DNA of 64,000 nucleotides, taken from contig PUFA01000068.1 in the NCBI GenBank assembly GCA_003508835.1, forward strand, positions 8,317,501 through 8,381,500, given 5' to 3'. Positions 62,301 to 64,000 of this stretch are shown here, one piece after another; position 1 is the stretch's first letter; each line of letters begins with the position of its first letter. The translations under genes and the position numbers were made by a program. The notes below the pieces were generated by a model, which was not told the DNA's origin, ran no database searches, and was given only the letters and a program-made list of their open reading frames with translations. Source of the DNA: Eonycteris spelaea (taxonomy: Eukaryota > Chordata > Mammalia > Chiroptera > Pteropodidae).

Positions 62301-63802
62301 CCCTGCCTGCATTTTGTCCTTAGCACCATCTCATCTGCTGTCCTTCTGAGATGTTACACTCTCTAAGGTCTTCTACCTGGAGCACTCATTCTAAGATCTT
62401 CTGGGAAGAAGGCGGTTAGGAAACAGCTGTGAAAATGAACCTATTGGCTTTTGGGGGGATTCTCTGAGATAGTCAGAATAGAAATCCTCCAGAAGTGGCA
62501 CCTAGAAAGGGAGTCCCTAATATGGGAGACTTTCCGCTTGGAGGGACCATCCTCCCTGGCCCTTATGCCAAAGTCTGAGGGCACTTAAAGGGCTGAACCA
62601 CAGATGTGTGCCTGTGTGTCTGGGAACTCCAAGGGTGTAGACACGTATGAACATGTGCACTCTGCAGGCATGTGCATCTGGGCCCTATATGCGCATGTTA
62701 GATGCATCCATGCCCCTGCACCCCACGTGCTTGCTGGGTCTATTTGTTTCTATATGAATGCAGAACCCCTGTCTCACCTTGAAAACAATCCTTTTGTTTG
62801 TGATTTCCTGATGGTGACAGTGTTAGTGAGCCCGCCTGTCACTTGTACACAGACACACATACCTGACACCATTCAGGAGCCGCCGACTCTGAGAATTCCT
62901 GAGAGACTGCCATGGGCCAATTGAGTGGTTTACTAATGGGCTCACTTCCTTCCTTGGAGAAATGGTTCAGGAAACATTTCTGGAAATGAAATTTCAGTAT
63001 CTGTTTAACTTTGATAAAATACAACAAAGATAGGGTGGCAAGGATTTGGGGACTTCCTCTGACTTTGTTCAGGGGGAAAGCTCCTCCAGTGTCTGGAGTC
63101 TGGAACAGAACCTTTCCATTAGGTTCTTGAGAGCTTTCAAACAAGCCACTGTCTTCGGTCCTAAGCCTTTAATCAAAATGCTGACAATAAGGCCAACTGC
63201 CCTGAAGGGTGCATCTCTGCAGGTGGCAGAGAATAATGTAGTGGACAGTCCTGAGTCAATTTTTCCAGCGAGTCTCCTTTTCCAGGTGGAGACAAGCACT
63301 TATAACGTCGTGTTTCTAGTCTCAATCATCTGTCTTCACCAACTCCACTTTCTCTGTGAATGGGTTGCTGTCCTCTTAGACACCACTAGATCCTAAATCC
63401 TCCAGCCTCAAATCCTCATTGGAACAAAATGGGAACGTGAATAGTCAAATGACATCAATATCTACTGCTTTCCATCTATCACACAGTCACTCACACTGCC
63501 TCTCAAATCTGCTTTCTTTTCTCTGAATGCATTTGAGAAACCAAGAGGATCTTATTTGTATTACGCTGTTTCAGGCAGAATTCGTTTTTCCCTTTTACTT
63601 TGTGGAGAGGAGCTGCAAGACAATGAGCTGGAATCTCAGCTGGAAGGCAGCCTTGGGGGTCCTCTTGTCAGTAACGCATTCAGTTTGCCCTGTGCCTTCA
63701 CCTTAGGCCTCGACATGCTCTTTTCAGGTTGCATTTCTGGACTGGCATGGCAAGAACTGGAGCCCACCCAAGAAATGCAACGCAGACTCCAAGAGCCAAA
63801 GC
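62301..63802. other. Unique stretch, no recognised feature
   Basis: About 1.5 kb, one of the longest repeat-free blocks. Irregular TGTG/CATG-rich text at 62600-62735 is not a true tandem repeat. Frames of up to 116 codons (63046-63396) show no domain and have no splice context I can defend. Confidence 0.45.
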
Positions 63803-63945
63803 TAAAGGTGCCTTTGGAGTTTCTTCATCTGCACCCCAATTTTCCAGATGAGAAAACCAAGGCTCAGAGAGGCTTCCTCCGTTACTCCAAGTTGGCTTCC
63901 CAGGGGCAAGCCCAGAGTTCAAGTCCTCTGACTCTAATTCAACAC
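63803..63945 (-). repeat. MIR: MIR SINE, antisense
   Basis: 'tttccagatgagaaaaccaa' (63841-63860), 'ggctcagagaggcttcctcc' and 'cagagttcaagtcctctgac' keep the reversed order. The last 55 bases of the window hold nothing I recognise. Confidence 0.74.
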
Positions 63946-64000
63946 TTTGCTTCTCTGACCCTAACTAAGGACCGTACAGAAGGAGCATACCCACACCATT

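Noticed and set aside
62604..62924. 106-codon Cys/His-containing frame that might suggest a zinc finger
   Set aside because: The cysteines arise from a TGTG-rich stretch and do not form a C2H2 spacing.

Overview
This is mammalian nuclear DNA with no protein-coding gene I can support. It is AT-rich and CpG-poor. It is crowded with MIR SINEs and LINE-2 (L2) fossils, and it carries two large LINE-1 (L1) remnants, several hAT DNA-transposon relics, two or three solo LTRs and many microsatellites. The longest open frame is about 210 codons and resembles nothing I know. Frames of that length are expected by chance in 64 kb. The window is therefore intergenic or intronic; the sequence alone does not show which gene it belongs to. 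There are no prokaryotic features, no CRISPR array, and no rRNA or tRNA gene.

Species: MIR, L2, MER5 and MaLR-type LTRs make it a placental mammal. I see no Alu, no rodent B1/B2, and no obvious young tRNA-derived SINE of the carnivore, horse, ruminant or whale kinds. The 3' tail of the sense L1 at 12.5-15.8 kb looks to me like the tails of L1 copies from Laurasiatheria (bats, horses, carnivores). I infer a laurasiatherian with few young SINEs, but this is tentative.

Layout. 0-12.5 kb: unique DNA with about 14 MIRs, four or five L2 pieces, one MER5A, one MaLR-like LTR, a CTCF-like motif and an RFX/X-box-like motif. 12.5-15.8 kb: a sense L1 that keeps its 5' UTR, a decayed ORF1, the first part of ORF2, the last part of ORF2 and the 3' UTR, but has lost the reverse-transcriptase core (HAL1-like). 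16-35 kb: more MIR and L2, including an L2 3' end at 19.2-19.9 kb, an LTR-like element holding a compound TA/GT/GA microsatellite (23.2-23.9 kb), hAT relics, a small CpG/GC-box cluster near 33.2 kb and a TA tract at 34.7 kb. 35-55 kb: long antisense L2 copies at 39.8-40.4 and 42.3-43.1 kb, a GGT/GAT microsatellite at 40.7 kb, an old L1M tail at 43.2-43.9 kb, three hAT elements with recognisable 8-bp target duplications (38.6, 50.5 and 54.1 kb) and an LTR33-like solo LTR at 52.9-53.3 kb. 55-64 kb: a 5'-truncated antisense L1 (56.4-59.2 kb) whose ORF2 is split by a palindromic TA-rich minisatellite, then L2 and MIR fragments to the end.

No set of genes here works together. The structure to explain is layered transposon history and repeat instability. 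The two most distinctive observations are the ORF2-deleted L1 and the nested palindromic array inside the second L1. I found no convincing new biological system. Repeat boundaries were read by eye and may be off by tens of bases.
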